Below the pieces are notes generated by a model. The model did not search any database. It was not told where the DNA came from and was given only the letters and a program-made list of their open reading frames with translations. Both the position numbers and the translations under genes were made by a program. DNA of 64,000 nt from Sphingomonadales bacterium (GTDB lineage Bacteria > Pseudomonadota > Alphaproteobacteria > Sphingomonadales > Sphingomonadaceae), in NCBI GenBank assembly GCA_947470185.1, contig CANIRZ010000002.1:62001-126000 (forward strand), read 5' to 3'. Of the stretch, positions 32,638-42,557 are shown piece after piece (position 1 is the first letter of the stretch; every line of letters starts with the position of its first letter).

Positions 32638-34041
32638 TCAGTCGCCCGTTAAAATGCGATCCATTAATTGTTGTACCGTTGGAACAAAACCGTTTGAGTA
32701 GAACGGATCTTTTCCGAACAGATAGGCGCTGTGCCCTGCAAACATCAAATTTTCGTCAATGGGCGCGCCATGGGCGATATTCTGAAGCGCCTTTTGAATG
32801 CAGAAGCTGCGCGGATCCGCAAGGCGGCCAGTAGAATTATTGTCATGGTCTTTCCAAGACGAAAACCCGCAATGCGACAAACAGCCCATGCAATCCTTCT
32901 GGTCCTTGCGGATAACTTCCCCCGATGAAGGCGTGACGAACACCAGCGAATTATCAGGTGTTTTCAGCGCGACGGTGAAGCCGCGTGCATCCCACTCGCG
33001 GGCCTTCATGAGGTCGGCTGGATTGACCCAGAAATTCTTGCCCTTCACACCAACATCAAGCTGTGCGGTGTGTTCCGTATCGGCTGCCTGCACAAAAGAA
33101 ATCTGACGGTCCGACCGTGCCTGAAGCTCAAGCAGGAAGGGATTGATCACAGCGCTGGAATAAAAGCCCGTTGGTGAAAACTGGTGCAGCAATACGCCGT
33201 CTTCGGGTATCTTCGTTAGTGCGTCCTTCCACCCTGCGGGTATCGGACTTTCCTGCGTCAACAGAGGGCGCGTTCCCAGCTGGAACGCTATCTGTCCAAG
33301 CTCGGGATTATCAATCCAGTCATTCCAGTCGCGCAAGAACCAAACGCCGCCTGCCATGACAATCGGCACATCATCGGCGATACCTTCAACGCGCATTACG
33401 TCGCGAAGCGCTTTTACACGAGGATATGGATCTTCTGGGCTGCGTGGGTCTTCTGCGTTGGACAGGCCATTATGGCCGCCCGCAAGCCATGGATCTTCAT
33501 ATACTACAGCGCCCAACCATTCAGGCACCTTATGATAGGCACGCTTCCACAAGGCGCGGAACGCACGTGCGGAGCTGACGATCGGCAGATAGTACACGCC
33601 ATATTGTGCGGCGATTTCAGACAACTTGTATGGCATGCCAGCACCGCAGGTGACGCCCGTAACCATGCCCCGGGTCTGTTCAAGAATACCGTGCAGTATG
33701 CGCTGTGCGCCGCCCATTTCCCACAGGACGTTGATGTTGATTGCGCCACGGCCGTTCGATATTTCATGTGCAAGGCGAACCTGCGCTATGCCGCCGCGAA
33801 TGCCGTATTCGACAAGTTCTTCATGCCGTTCGGCGCGTGTTTTGCCGAGGAAAACCTGCGGGATCATCTCGCCATTTTCATCATAGCTGTCGGCATTCAC
33901 TGCCGAAACTGTGCCAATACCGCCGGCTGCAGCCCATGCGCCAGAACTTGCATGATTTGTTGCGGCAACGCCCTTGCCACCTTCGACCAATGGCCAAACT
34001 TCACGGCCACCGTACATTATGGGTTTCAGACCCTTGAACAC
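32638..34041 (-). CDS. Nitronate monooxygenase-like flavoprotein with C-terminal Cys cluster
   Basis: TIM-barrel NMO-like sequence (GGIAQVRLAHEISNGRGAININVLWEMGGAQ..., IVMAGGVWF, QLGTRPLLTQE) plus CMGCLSHC...C. Confidence 0.8.
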   Translation of the reverse strand: MFKGLKPIMYGGREVWPLVEGGKGVAATNHASSGAWAAAGGIGTVSAVNADSYDENGEMIPQVFLGKTRAERHEELVEYGIRGGIAQVRLAHEISNGRGAININVLWEMGGAQRILHGILEQTRGMVTGVTCGAGMPYKLSEIAAQYGVYYLPIVSSARAFRALWKRAYHKVPEWLGAVVYEDPWLAGGHNGLSNAEDPRSPEDPYPRVKALRDVMRVEGIADDVPIVMAGGVWFLRDWNDWIDNPELGQIAFQLGTRPLLTQESPIPAGWKDALTKIPEDGVLLHQFSPTGFYSSAVINPFLLELQARSDRQISFVQAADTEHTAQLDVGVKGKNFWVNPADLMKAREWDARGFTVALKTPDNSLVFVTPSSGEVIRKDQKDCMGCLSHCGFSSWKDHDNNSTGRLADPRSFCIQKALQNIAHGAPIDENLMFAGHSAYLFGKDPFYSNGFVPTVQQLMDRILTGD

Positions 34042-34114
34042 AATTAAAATTCCTAATTTTTATGTCAAAAGCGCCGTTCAGCGTGCTTCTCTAGGGGCGC
34101 GCTATCGCAATTAT

Positions 34115-35284
34115 TTAGCTTTGTCGCGCAAAATCGGCACGCTTCATGGCGGAACCATAGAGCTGTCGGTAACGGGCAAACATGGTCTCTTCATCATATT
34201 GGGAACAGGCTGCAAGACGGTTTGCTGCGCCCAACGTTTCGCGCAATGCCGCGTCCGTTGCTAAAGCCCTAATTGCGCTAGAAAAAGCATCCTCGTCATT
34301 GCGCGGGACAATAAATGGCCGGTTCTCGCGCGACACGATATTGCGGACATCCCCTACATCGGTCGATATGATCGGAAGGGCGCTCGTCATCGCTTCAACC
34401 AGCGAAACTGGGTATTGTTCGCTATCTGAAGAGAGTGCAAATATATCGAACAGGCGGATATAGCGCGCTGGATCACGCAAGAAACCCGGCATCATCACGC
34501 GGTCGGCGATGCCAAGGCGTCCGGCTTCTGCCATAATGGCATCGCGATCAGGTCCTTCACCTGCGATAGCAAGCCGGACATTTGGTCCAGCCGCTGCGAC
34601 TGCACGCACAAGCCGTGGCAAATTTTTAACAGAACGCAGCCCAGCGATTGTGCCAACGACGATTTCTCCGTTCCGTTTTTGGAAGCCCGGAAACGCGCCG
34701 CGTTGTGGCCGACGGTTGAAGTGATCGGTATCGATCCCATTCGGAAAACGGCATATCTTATCCAGCGGTTGGTGCCAGATATTGCGGGCAATTTTCTCCA
34801 ATGTTTTTGATGGCACGACAAGCGCGTTTGTCCGTTGAAGCGCAATCGTTCGAAACCAATTTCGGTGCCATTTCAGCCGTTCGATTTCGTCATGGTCAAA
34901 GCCATCTTCATGATGGATCAGCGGCGGCAAGTTCATGCTGCGCGTGAACAAAGTGTGCGCCATAACGCCGTCCATCGCCTGCCAATTGTAGCTGAGCACG
35001 AGGTGGAATTTCTTCATATAGCCCGCGAGGCGGCGATAGCGGCCCATGCTTGGCATTCCGGCGAGGGAAGGTGCTGCGTCTGTTGGAAAGTTGACCTTCA
35101 CACGACGGTCGAGTGCGCCTGCTGCCCCAAAGGCGTCGTCGACGGCCGAAAGCACTGTATGCTCTGCCTGATCGCCAAAATGGTTCATCAGGCGAACCGT
35201 GCGCGATTCCTGGCTGCCCACGTTAAAACTGCTATGCAAATGGAGGATGCGGACCGCCGCCATACTTGCCTTTCCTTTATGCAC
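34115..35284 (-). CDS. Glycosyltransferase family 4-like protein
   Basis: VRILHLHSSFNVGSQESRTVRLMNHFG, VGTIAGLRSVKNLPRLVRAVA, SLVEAMTSALPIISTDVGDVRNIV; start may be 35263. Confidence 0.9.
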   Translation of the reverse strand: MHKGKASMAAVRILHLHSSFNVGSQESRTVRLMNHFGDQAEHTVLSAVDDAFGAAGALDRRVKVNFPTDAAPSLAGMPSMGRYRRLAGYMKKFHLVLSYNWQAMDGVMAHTLFTRSMNLPPLIHHEDGFDHDEIERLKWHRNWFRTIALQRTNALVVPSKTLEKIARNIWHQPLDKICRFPNGIDTDHFNRRPQRGAFPGFQKRNGEIVVGTIAGLRSVKNLPRLVRAVAAAGPNVRLAIAGEGPDRDAIMAEAGRLGIADRVMMPGFLRDPARYIRLFDIFALSSDSEQYPVSLVEAMTSALPIISTDVGDVRNIVSRENRPFIVPRNDEDAFSSAIRALATDAALRETLGAANRLAACSQYDEETMFARYRQLYGSAMKRADFARQS

Positions 35285-35300
35285 CGCCCAGATGCGATAT

Positions 35301-36689
35301 ATGAATAAAAAACCGTTCCCATCCCCCTACCGTCCCGATCCACAAATCGCCAGCCTTGGCGCGCAAATTGGTGACCCCGCACAGCCCGCGAATTTTCCAG
35401 AGACGATCTTGCGGTTTCGCAACGACCGCTGGGCTGAAACAATCGGGCTGGCGGATTATGATGACGCGACGTGGATCCGGCACTTTGGGCGCTTTGAACC
35501 ATTGCCCGGTAATATGCCGGTCCCGCTTGCGTTGCGATATCACGGGCACCAATTTCGCGTGTACAATCCCAATATCGGGGACGGTCGTGGATTCCTGTTT
35601 GCGCAAATGCGTGACGGTGATGACCGGCTGCTTGATCTGGGAACAAAGGGATCGGGCACGACACCCTACAGCCGGCGGGGCGATGGCCGCTTGACGCTGA
35701 AAGGTGGCGTCCGCGAGATATTGGCAACGGAAATGCTGGAGGCGCTTGGCGTCAACACCTCCAAGACATTTTCGATCATCGAAACCGGCGAAGAACTGAT
35801 GCGTGGGGATGAGCCATCGCCCACACGGTCGGCGGTCATGGTGCGGTTAAGCCACAGCCATATCCGCATTGGCAGCTTCCAACGTGTGGCTGCTGAGGGC
35901 GATGCGGAATTCATGCAGCAGTTGATCACATATTGCCTGACACAGCTCTATAATGTCGCCCTGTCGGAGAACCCAGCGGCGCAATTGCTTGCGCTGGCGG
36001 TCGAACGCGTCGCTGATCTTGCTGCGTCCTACATGACAGCGGGCTTTGTTCATGGCGTATTGAACACCGACAACATCAACATCACGGGCGAAAGTTTCGA
36101 CTATGGGCCATGGCGCTTTACGCAATATTGGGATCCGCAATTTACCGCAGCTTATTTTGACGAATCCGGGCTCTATGCCTTTGGCAGACAGGCCGAAGCG
36201 TTGCACTGGAATCTTGGGCAGCTAGCCGTTGCCTTGCGACTGGTGTCGGAGGCTCCGCCGCTCATTTCAGCGCTGGAACGGTTCCCAGAACTGTATCAAA
36301 GGGCAATTATTCGGCGCTTTTTATGGCGTCTGGGCGTTGCATCGCTTGGAGAAGCCGAAGACCGCCAATTGGTCGAAGCAGCCGAACGGGCAATGTCGCG
36401 GGAGAGAATTCCGATCGACTCATTTTTTTATTACTATCGTTTTGGCAGCCAAGGTGCGTTTGCAACTCCAGGCAAATATCAAATGGCGTTCACTGAATTG
36501 CTGCAAAAATATACCCCGGCAGATGCACATCGGGATGCCTATTGGACCAACGGCCGCATATGTTCGATGCTCATAAATGAGGTGGAGGACATTTGGCAGG
36601 CGATTGCCGAAAAAGACGATTGGCAGCCGCTCAATGATAAGGTTTCGGCCATTCGTGCCATGGGCCGCGCGCTCGACACATGCAGCTAA
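35301..36689 (+). CDS. selO: Protein adenylyltransferase SelO family (YdiU/UPF0061)
   Basis: RYHGHQFRVYNPNIGDGRGFLFAQM, GTKGSGTTPYSRRGDGRLTLKGGVREIL, HGVLNTDNINITGESFDYGP. Confidence 0.95.
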   Translation: MNKKPFPSPYRPDPQIASLGAQIGDPAQPANFPETILRFRNDRWAETIGLADYDDATWIRHFGRFEPLPGNMPVPLALRYHGHQFRVYNPNIGDGRGFLFAQMRDGDDRLLDLGTKGSGTTPYSRRGDGRLTLKGGVREILATEMLEALGVNTSKTFSIIETGEELMRGDEPSPTRSAVMVRLSHSHIRIGSFQRVAAEGDAEFMQQLITYCLTQLYNVALSENPAAQLLALAVERVADLAASYMTAGFVHGVLNTDNINITGESFDYGPWRFTQYWDPQFTAAYFDESGLYAFGRQAEALHWNLGQLAVALRLVSEAPPLISALERFPELYQRAIIRRFLWRLGVASLGEAEDRQLVEAAERAMSRERIPIDSFFYYYRFGSQGAFATPGKYQMAFTELLQKYTPADAHRDAYWTNGRICSMLINEVEDIWQAIAEKDDWQPLNDKVSAIRAMGRALDTCS

Positions 36690-36698
36690 AAAGCAGTT

Positions 36699-36710
36699 TT
36701 TACGCGTAAA
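36699..36710. promoter_or_regulatory. Perfect 12-bp palindrome TTTACGCGTAAA upstream of cobA-cys operon
   Basis: Direct reading; 126 nt upstream of the likely cobA start. Confidence 0.4.
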
Positions 36711-36835
36711 GTTTACCAAAGGGGCATTCTAAAGGCGTAATCATGAGGCGGCTTAAAGCATCGGTAAAGTTCTTCTAATCGGTGGCCAACTTATCCTGAT
36801 TTGATGTTGGCGATGAACTGGTGCACTTTAGCATT

Positions 36836-37603
36836 ATGGAAAAAGCTCGTGTGTATTTGGTCGGCGCTGGCCCCGGCGACCCGGAACTGCTTACGGTAAA
36901 GGCTGTGCGGCTGATCTCGACCGCAGATGTGGTGGTGCATGACGGCCTTGTTGATGATGCCATCATGGCACTCATTAACCCGTCAGCGCGGTTGATCTCG
37001 GTCGCCAAACGCCGTTCGCGCCACTCCGTTCCGCAAGATGGCATTAACGACATCCTCGTGCGCGAGGCTAAAATCGGTCGGGTGATCGTGCGGCTAAAAG
37101 GCGGCGATCCATTCATTTTTGGACGCGGCGGCGAAGAAGCCGAAGCGTGCCGTGCCGCTGGCATCGATGTTGAGGTCGTTCCCGGCATCTCCGCCGCGAT
37201 GGGCGGTGCAGCAGCCAGTATGTTGCCGCTGACCCATCGCGATGCCGCAAGCGCCGTTACCTTCGTCGCTGGTCAGTGCAAAGGCCTGACCGACCAGAAT
37301 TGGGCTGGACTTGCTGGCAAAGGCCGCACTTTGGTTATCTACATGGGTGTGGCAACTGCGGCAGACATCACTGAAAAGCTTATTTGCGATGGCCTGTCGC
37401 CCGATACGCCCGTAGCCGTATTGGAACGGGCCACGCGGCCTGATGCACGTGCCATGCGCACGATATTGACTGACCTGGGTGACATGATCGCGCGCGAAAG
37501 CGTTGTGTCTCCTGCCATCATCATCGTCGGTGAAGTTGTCTTGAAATCCGATGCCGAAGACCGGTTGTTCCATTTTGCCAAAGAGGCGGAGAAAATTGCG
37601 TGA
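36836..37603 (+). CDS. cobA: Uroporphyrinogen-III C-methyltransferase (siroheme synthesis)
   Basis: VYLVGAGPGDPELLTVKAVRLISTADVVVHDGLV, RLKGGDPFIFGRGGEE, VVPGISAA. Confidence 0.95.
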   Translation: MEKARVYLVGAGPGDPELLTVKAVRLISTADVVVHDGLVDDAIMALINPSARLISVAKRRSRHSVPQDGINDILVREAKIGRVIVRLKGGDPFIFGRGGEEAEACRAAGIDVEVVPGISAAMGGAAASMLPLTHRDAASAVTFVAGQCKGLTDQNWAGLAGKGRTLVIYMGVATAADITEKLICDGLSPDTPVAVLERATRPDARAMRTILTDLGDMIARESVVSPAIIIVGEVVLKSDAEDRLFHFAKEAEKIA

Positions 37604-37896
37604 AATTACTGACGGGAAATGAATTGAGATCAGGCGCAGTGACTTGGTGGACGGGCAATGGCTGGTCTATCCATGTCGAAGATGCAGCTGATGTCGGCGA
37701 ACATGGCGAGGCCATATTGCACGCCGAAGAGGGCGCACGCCGCGTAAATGCGCCCTATATCATCGACGCCCTTCCAACCGCTAATGGCCCACGCCCTGCG
37801 CACATCAAGGACCGGATCCGCGCCCTTGGACCCACCGTCCGCGCTGACTTCTCACTCAAGCCTGCCGACCCTGCGGCGGGCGACTGGATTATCTGA
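37600..37896 (+). CDS. DUF2849 domain-containing protein
   Basis: 98 aa between cobA and cysI with ATGA-type overlap; family assigned from context and sequence. Confidence 0.8.
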   Translation: MKLLTGNELRSGAVTWWTGNGWSIHVEDAADVGEHGEAILHAEEGARRVNAPYIIDALPTANGPRPAHIKDRIRALGPTVRADFSLKPADPAAGDWII

Positions 37897-37897
37897 C

Positions 37898-39526
37898 ATG
37901 TATAAATATGACAATTATGACCAAGCCATTGTCGATGCCCGTGTTGCTGACTTTCGCGACCAGGTAAAACGCCGGATCGCTGGAGAGATAACAGAGGATC
38001 AGTTCAAGCCGCTGCGGTTGATGAACGGCCTCTATCTTCAGTTGCACGCCTATATGCTGCGCGTGGCCATTCCTTATGGCACGCTCGATTCAACGCAAAT
38101 GCGCATGCTGGCGCATATCGCGCGCAAATATGACCGCGATTACGGGCATTTCACCACGCGTCAGAATATTCAGTATAACTGGATCAAGCTTGAGGAATGC
38201 GCTGACATCCTTGAGGAGCTCGCCACGGTCGAGATGCACGCCATTCAGACCAGCGGAAATTGTATCCGCAACATATCGTCTGACCAATATGCGGGCGCTG
38301 CGGCCGACGAAGTCGTTGACCCGCGTCCATGGGCAGAACTACTTCGCCAATGGTCGACGTTCCATCCTGAATTCAGTTATCTGCCGCGCAAGTTCAAGAT
38401 TGCAGTGATCGCGTCGTCCGAAGATCGCGCAGCAATGCGTCTGCATGACATTGGGCTTGAACTGATCCGCCAAGATGGCGAACTGGGCGCACGTGTATTT
38501 GTCGGCGGCGGCATGGGGCGTACGCCGATGATCGCACCTGAAATCAACCCCTTTGTAAAAGCCGACGATTTGTTGAGCTATCTTGAGGCGTGCCTGCGCG
38601 TGTATAATCGCTACGGACGGCGGGATAATATTTACAAGGCCCGTATAAAGATCCTCATTCACGAGATCGGTGCGGACGAATATCGCCGTCAAGTGGCCGA
38701 AGAATTTGCGCATGTGAAGACTTTGGGTATCGACCCGCCCTTGGCAGAACTTGAACGCATCAGCGCGTTTTTTGCACCACCTGCGTATGACGCATCTGAT
38801 GTAGAGCCAGACCGCAGCGATCCTGATTTTGCCGTGTGGCTTGACCAAAATGTCAAACCGCACAAGCAAGCGGGCTATGCCATCGTCAACATCAGCCTGA
38901 AGCCGATTGGCGGTATACCGGGCGATGCTACCTCGGCGCAGATTGATGTGATGGCTGATCTTGCGGAAAAATACAGCTTTGACGAACTACGTGTCACCCA
39001 CGCACAGAACATTGTGCTGCCTTATGTTGCAAAGCGTGACTTGTACGCCGTCTGGCAGGGTCTGCGCGATGCCGAACTTGCCGATGCCAATCTTGACCTG
39101 ATCAGTGACATCATCGCGTGTCCCGGTCTGGATTATTGTAGTCTCGCCAATGCACGCTCCATTCCCGTCGCACAGAAGATTGCCACCCGCTTTGCTGACA
39201 TGGACCGGCAACGTGACTTGGGCGAATTAAAGCTTAAAATTTCGGGCTGTATAAACGCATGCGGGCATCACCACGCGGGTCATATCGGCATCTTAGGCGT
39301 GGACCGGAAGGGCGTGGAAAATTACCAGCTGACCTTTGGAGGGTCGGGCGCGGAAGATGTCAGCATCGGCAAAATCATCGGGCCCGGCTTTGACGAAGAC
39401 GGCGTTGTAGACGCAGTCGAGAAAGCCACTGAAGTCTACAAGGCTTTGCGGCAAGGCAATGAACGTTTCATCGACACATATCGCCGCGTCGGAATGAACC
39501 CATTTAAGGAAGCGATTTATGGTTGA
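37898..39526 (+). CDS. cysI: Nitrite/sulfite reductase (siroheme/4Fe-4S)
   Basis: HFTTRQNIQYNWI, VDVMADLAEKY, KISGCINACGHHHAGHIGILG siroheme/Fe-S motif. Confidence 0.93.
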   Translation: MYKYDNYDQAIVDARVADFRDQVKRRIAGEITEDQFKPLRLMNGLYLQLHAYMLRVAIPYGTLDSTQMRMLAHIARKYDRDYGHFTTRQNIQYNWIKLEECADILEELATVEMHAIQTSGNCIRNISSDQYAGAAADEVVDPRPWAELLRQWSTFHPEFSYLPRKFKIAVIASSEDRAAMRLHDIGLELIRQDGELGARVFVGGGMGRTPMIAPEINPFVKADDLLSYLEACLRVYNRYGRRDNIYKARIKILIHEIGADEYRRQVAEEFAHVKTLGIDPPLAELERISAFFAPPAYDASDVEPDRSDPDFAVWLDQNVKPHKQAGYAIVNISLKPIGGIPGDATSAQIDVMADLAEKYSFDELRVTHAQNIVLPYVAKRDLYAVWQGLRDAELADANLDLISDIIACPGLDYCSLANARSIPVAQKIATRFADMDRQRDLGELKLKISGCINACGHHHAGHIGILGVDRKGVENYQLTFGGSGAEDVSIGKIIGPGFDEDGVVDAVEKATEVYKALRQGNERFIDTYRRVGMNPFKEAIYG

Positions 39527-39941
39527 GTTTCGCTATCGCTCAGATGAAGTCACGGAACAGCCGTCCGTTACGCTTGATGCGTTTCTTGACCAATCAAACG
39601 CAACTGCGGTTCGCCTTGAGCCAGACGATGATGCCCGTGCGCTGATCCCGTTTCTGGATCGGCTAACTTTGATCGAAGTTGCCTTTCCCAAATATCGCGA
39701 TGGCAGGGGCTATAGCGCGGCTCGAATTTTGCGCGAGGCAGGCTATCAAGGCGAGCTGCGGGCGCAGGGTGACGTCTTGGTCGACCAGATTGCGTTCATG
39801 CGCCGCTGCGGCTTTGACAGCTTTGCCCCAGAAGCCTCGTTAAATCCTGAAGCCGTTGCACGCGCGCTGTCGAACTATGATCATGTGTATCAAAAGGCTG
39901 CCGATGCCGCAGTGCCAATCTGGAAATTGCGGCATGGCTGA
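39519..39941 (+). CDS. DUF934 domain-containing protein
   Basis: FPKYRDGRGYSAARILREAGYQGELRAQGDVLVDQIAFMRRCGFDSF. Confidence 0.9.
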   Translation: MVEFRYRSDEVTEQPSVTLDAFLDQSNATAVRLEPDDDARALIPFLDRLTLIEVAFPKYRDGRGYSAARILREAGYQGELRAQGDVLVDQIAFMRRCGFDSFAPEASLNPEAVARALSNYDHVYQKAADAAVPIWKLRHG

Positions 39942-40704
39942 AACAGTTCGCATCGCCGACCGTATCAACAATGACCCGCGGTACACCGAGGGTGATGCTG
40001 TGCGCCTGAACAACATGTTCCGGGGGCGTGATACGATTGAGATGCTGACTGTTTTATTGCATGAAAATATGTTGGGTGATGCCGCTATTGTGTCCAGTTT
40101 TGGGGCAGAAAGCGCGGTGTTATTGCACCTGATTGCGAATATTGATCCGACGATACCAGTGCTGTTTTTGGACACGGGCAAGCACTTCCCCGAAACGATT
40201 ACCTATCGGGAGGAATTGCGCGCGATGCTTGGATTGTTAGACTTGCGCATCCTGTCGCCTGACCCTGCTTTGTTGAGTCAAAAAGATGAGACTGGCCTGC
40301 GTTGGTCCTATGACCCCGATGGCTGCTGTGAAATGCGCAAAGTACTGCCGCTAAGTGCCGCATTGGCGGGGTTCGATGCGCAATTTACCGGACGCAAAGC
40401 ATTTCAGTCATCGACGCGCAGGGCGTTGCCCCGATTTGAAATTGAAGACGGCCGCTTAAAGGTTAATCCGCTTGCCGATTGGGACAAGGACAGAATTGAC
40501 GCTTATATGGCAGAGCATGCTTTGCCTTCACATCCACTGGTAGAACTTGGCTATCCGTCCATCGGTTGCTCACCCTGCACCACGAAAGTTGCGCCCGGCG
40601 AAGACCCCCGTTCTGGCCGATGGAAGGGCTGGGACAAGGTGGAATGTGGAATCCACAATGCAGTCACACCGATCGGGGATGGCAGCGACGATCCTATTTT
40701 TTAA
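39934..40704 (+). CDS. cysH: Phosphoadenylyl-/adenylyl-sulfate reductase
   Basis: AAIVSSFGAESAVLLHLIANIDPTIPVLFLDTGKHFPET; two Cys clusters GCC and C..C motif near C-terminus. Confidence 0.94.
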   Translation: MAETVRIADRINNDPRYTEGDAVRLNNMFRGRDTIEMLTVLLHENMLGDAAIVSSFGAESAVLLHLIANIDPTIPVLFLDTGKHFPETITYREELRAMLGLLDLRILSPDPALLSQKDETGLRWSYDPDGCCEMRKVLPLSAALAGFDAQFTGRKAFQSSTRRALPRFEIEDGRLKVNPLADWDKDRIDAYMAEHALPSHPLVELGYPSIGCSPCTTKVAPGEDPRSGRWKGWDKVECGIHNAVTPIGDGSDDPIF

Positions 40705-41117
40705 AGCAGCTTCGGTTCAATCTTTGTGAAAAAATACGCCTGAACCTCGGCAGCGATCCGCGCAGGCCGCAAAGTTTCTGCATCAATGCAGCACCAGCTT
40801 GATTTGACCTCAGCCAAAACTTCCTCGCCGCGCTTAATAACCGTGTCATAAAAAGACCGTGCGCCCTGCACCTTTTCAAGAACAACCGTTGCGATGACGT
40901 CATCATCCAGAAAGGCTGGCTTGCGATAGGTAATCTCATGCTTCAGCGCGACCCAAAGGTATTTCGCCGCCGTCTCAGGTGGGGCAAGCTTGTTCCAATG
41001 CGCCAAAACGGCATCCTGCACCCAGTTCAGATAACGCGCGTTGTTCACATGCCCCATGAAGTCGATGTCAGAGGGCAACACGCCTATGCGGTGAAGGTGG
41101 GAGAGAGCTTTTGTCAT
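40701..41117 (-). CDS. Acyl-CoA thioesterase (4HBT family)
   Basis: IDFMGHVNNARYLNWVQDAVLAHW hotdog motif. Confidence 0.9.
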   Translation of the reverse strand: MTKALSHLHRIGVLPSDIDFMGHVNNARYLNWVQDAVLAHWNKLAPPETAAKYLWVALKHEITYRKPAFLDDDVIATVVLEKVQGARSFYDTVIKRGEEVLAEVKSSWCCIDAETLRPARIAAEVQAYFFTKIEPKLL

Positions 41118-41276
41118 TAATCTTTCAATATAAGCGGTGAAGAAGAGGAATACAGCCTTATTGCGGCGAAACCATGAATGAATGCTGGCGATTGATGACA
41201 ATGCCAAATATTTTATATCTCTGCGGAAACTGCTTGGTACCGACATGAGCTTGCAACACCTGTTCCGCTATCCCAC

Positions 41277-41627
41277 ATGACGAACATGCACCGCTCGAAA
41301 CGAAAAAACTGGAGCGACACGCCCGCCTATCGCTGGTCGATGGTCATTTTGGGTTGGGCGCTGATCGTTGCAGCGCCACTTGTCAGCTGGCTTCCAGGAC
41401 CAGGCGGACTATTGCTGTTTATCATCGGGCTCGGCGTAATCCTCAAACATTCCCGCTGGGCAAAGAAGCGATATTCGCGGCTTTCAAAGCAACATCCCGA
41501 ATATGCCCGCTGGGCAAATTGGGCACTGCGGCGCCACAAGGTCAAAGGCCGCCCTCCCTTCCCGAACGTTAAAGGCGATTTTCTGAACCTATTCCGCCGC
41601 GACGACATCGACATGAAAATGCCCTGA
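41277..41627 (+). CDS. Small membrane protein with PGPG motif
   Basis: ILGWALIVAAPLVSWLPGPGGLLLFIIGLGVIL. Confidence 0.7.
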   Translation: MTNMHRSKRKNWSDTPAYRWSMVILGWALIVAAPLVSWLPGPGGLLLFIIGLGVILKHSRWAKKRYSRLSKQHPEYARWANWALRRHKVKGRPPFPNVKGDFLNLFRRDDIDMKMP

Positions 41628-41742
41628 CCTGTGTTGACTTTTCACCTCCCTAACCGTATCGGCCACAGCAACAGAAACGGTCGCTGGACAGATTCGGCGG
41701 CCATCTTCATTTCAAGACGCAAAAAATTTAAGGATTACAGTC

Positions 41743-41877
41743 ATGAAGCGCACTTTTCAGCCGAGCAATCTCGTGCGTGCCCGTCGCCACGGTTTTCGTC
41801 TCCGTATGTCGACCGCTGCAGGCCGCAACATCCTGAACGCGCGCCGCGCACGCGGCCGCAAGAAGCTGTCAGCTTAA
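41743..41877 (+). CDS. rpmH: 50S ribosomal protein L34 (below the supplied ORF length cut-off)
   Basis: [44 protein letters not shown] translated by hand. Confidence 0.99.
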   Translation: MKRTFQPSNLVRARRHGFRLRMSTAAGRNILNARRARGRKKLSA

Positions 41878-41900
41878 TCGCACAGCAGGCGAACCGCGAC

Positions 41901-42308
41901 ATGCGCGGTTATAGCGTCATCAAAAAAAGGCCAGATTTCTTGGCCGCCAACCGGGGGAAGCGATATGCAACTCCCGGTTTTGTTTTGCTTGTGAAAGACA
42001 GGCAAGATGAAAGCGCCGATATTAGGCTTGGCATTACCATCACCAAAAAAGTGGGTAACGCCGTCGTCCGCAACCGCATGCGCCGCCGTTTCCGTGCCTT
42101 GGCGCAGGAGATGCTCGGACAAAAAGGCAAATGTGGCGCCGATCACATTCTGATTGGTCGCGATAGCGGTATTGAACGGGATTTCAGCGAATTGCGGGCG
42201 GACATGGCCAAAGCTTTAGACAAATTATGTCAGCAAAACCGCAGCGCGGAGCCTGCCGAAGCACGCCAAGACAAAAAGCGCCCTTCGACAGAATCAGGGC
42301 CGCGATAA
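41901..42308 (+). CDS. rnpA: Ribonuclease P protein component
   Basis: IKKRPDFLAANRGKRYATPGFVLL..., VGNAVVRNRMRRRFR; start inferred. Confidence 0.95.
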   Translation: MRGYSVIKKRPDFLAANRGKRYATPGFVLLVKDRQDESADIRLGITITKKVGNAVVRNRMRRRFRALAQEMLGQKGKCGADHILIGRDSGIERDFSELRADMAKALDKLCQQNRSAEPAEARQDKKRPSTESGPR

Positions 42309-42310
42309 AG

Positions 42311-42523
42311 ATGATCGCAAAGCTCCTCATCCTTGTTGCAAGGGCTTGGCAAATAGGCCCGTCGCGCATTTTGCCGCCGACATGCAGGTTTAGCCCAAGC
42401 TGTTCGGCCTATGCGATTGGGGCGCTCCAGAAATATGGCGCATTTAAGGGTGGCTGGCTGGCCATCAAACGGCTATTGCGCTGCCAACCTTGGGGTGGGC
42501 ACGGATATGACCCTGTGCCATGA
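42311..42523 (+). CDS. yidD: Membrane protein insertion efficiency factor YidD
   Basis: LPPTCRFSPSCSAYAIGALQKYGAFKGGWLAIKRLLRCQPWGGHGYDPVP. Confidence 0.97.
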   Translation: MIAKLLILVARAWQIGPSRILPPTCRFSPSCSAYAIGALQKYGAFKGGWLAIKRLLRCQPWGGHGYDPVP

Positions 42524-42557
42524 CGCCCAACTGACTGTTTAATGGGGATTTGTAGAC

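Noticed and set aside
36690-36835. SAM-II or SAH-type riboswitch upstream of cobA-cysI
   Set aside because: The region has short complementary segments but does not match the conserved core sequences as I know them; retained only as a palindrome finding.
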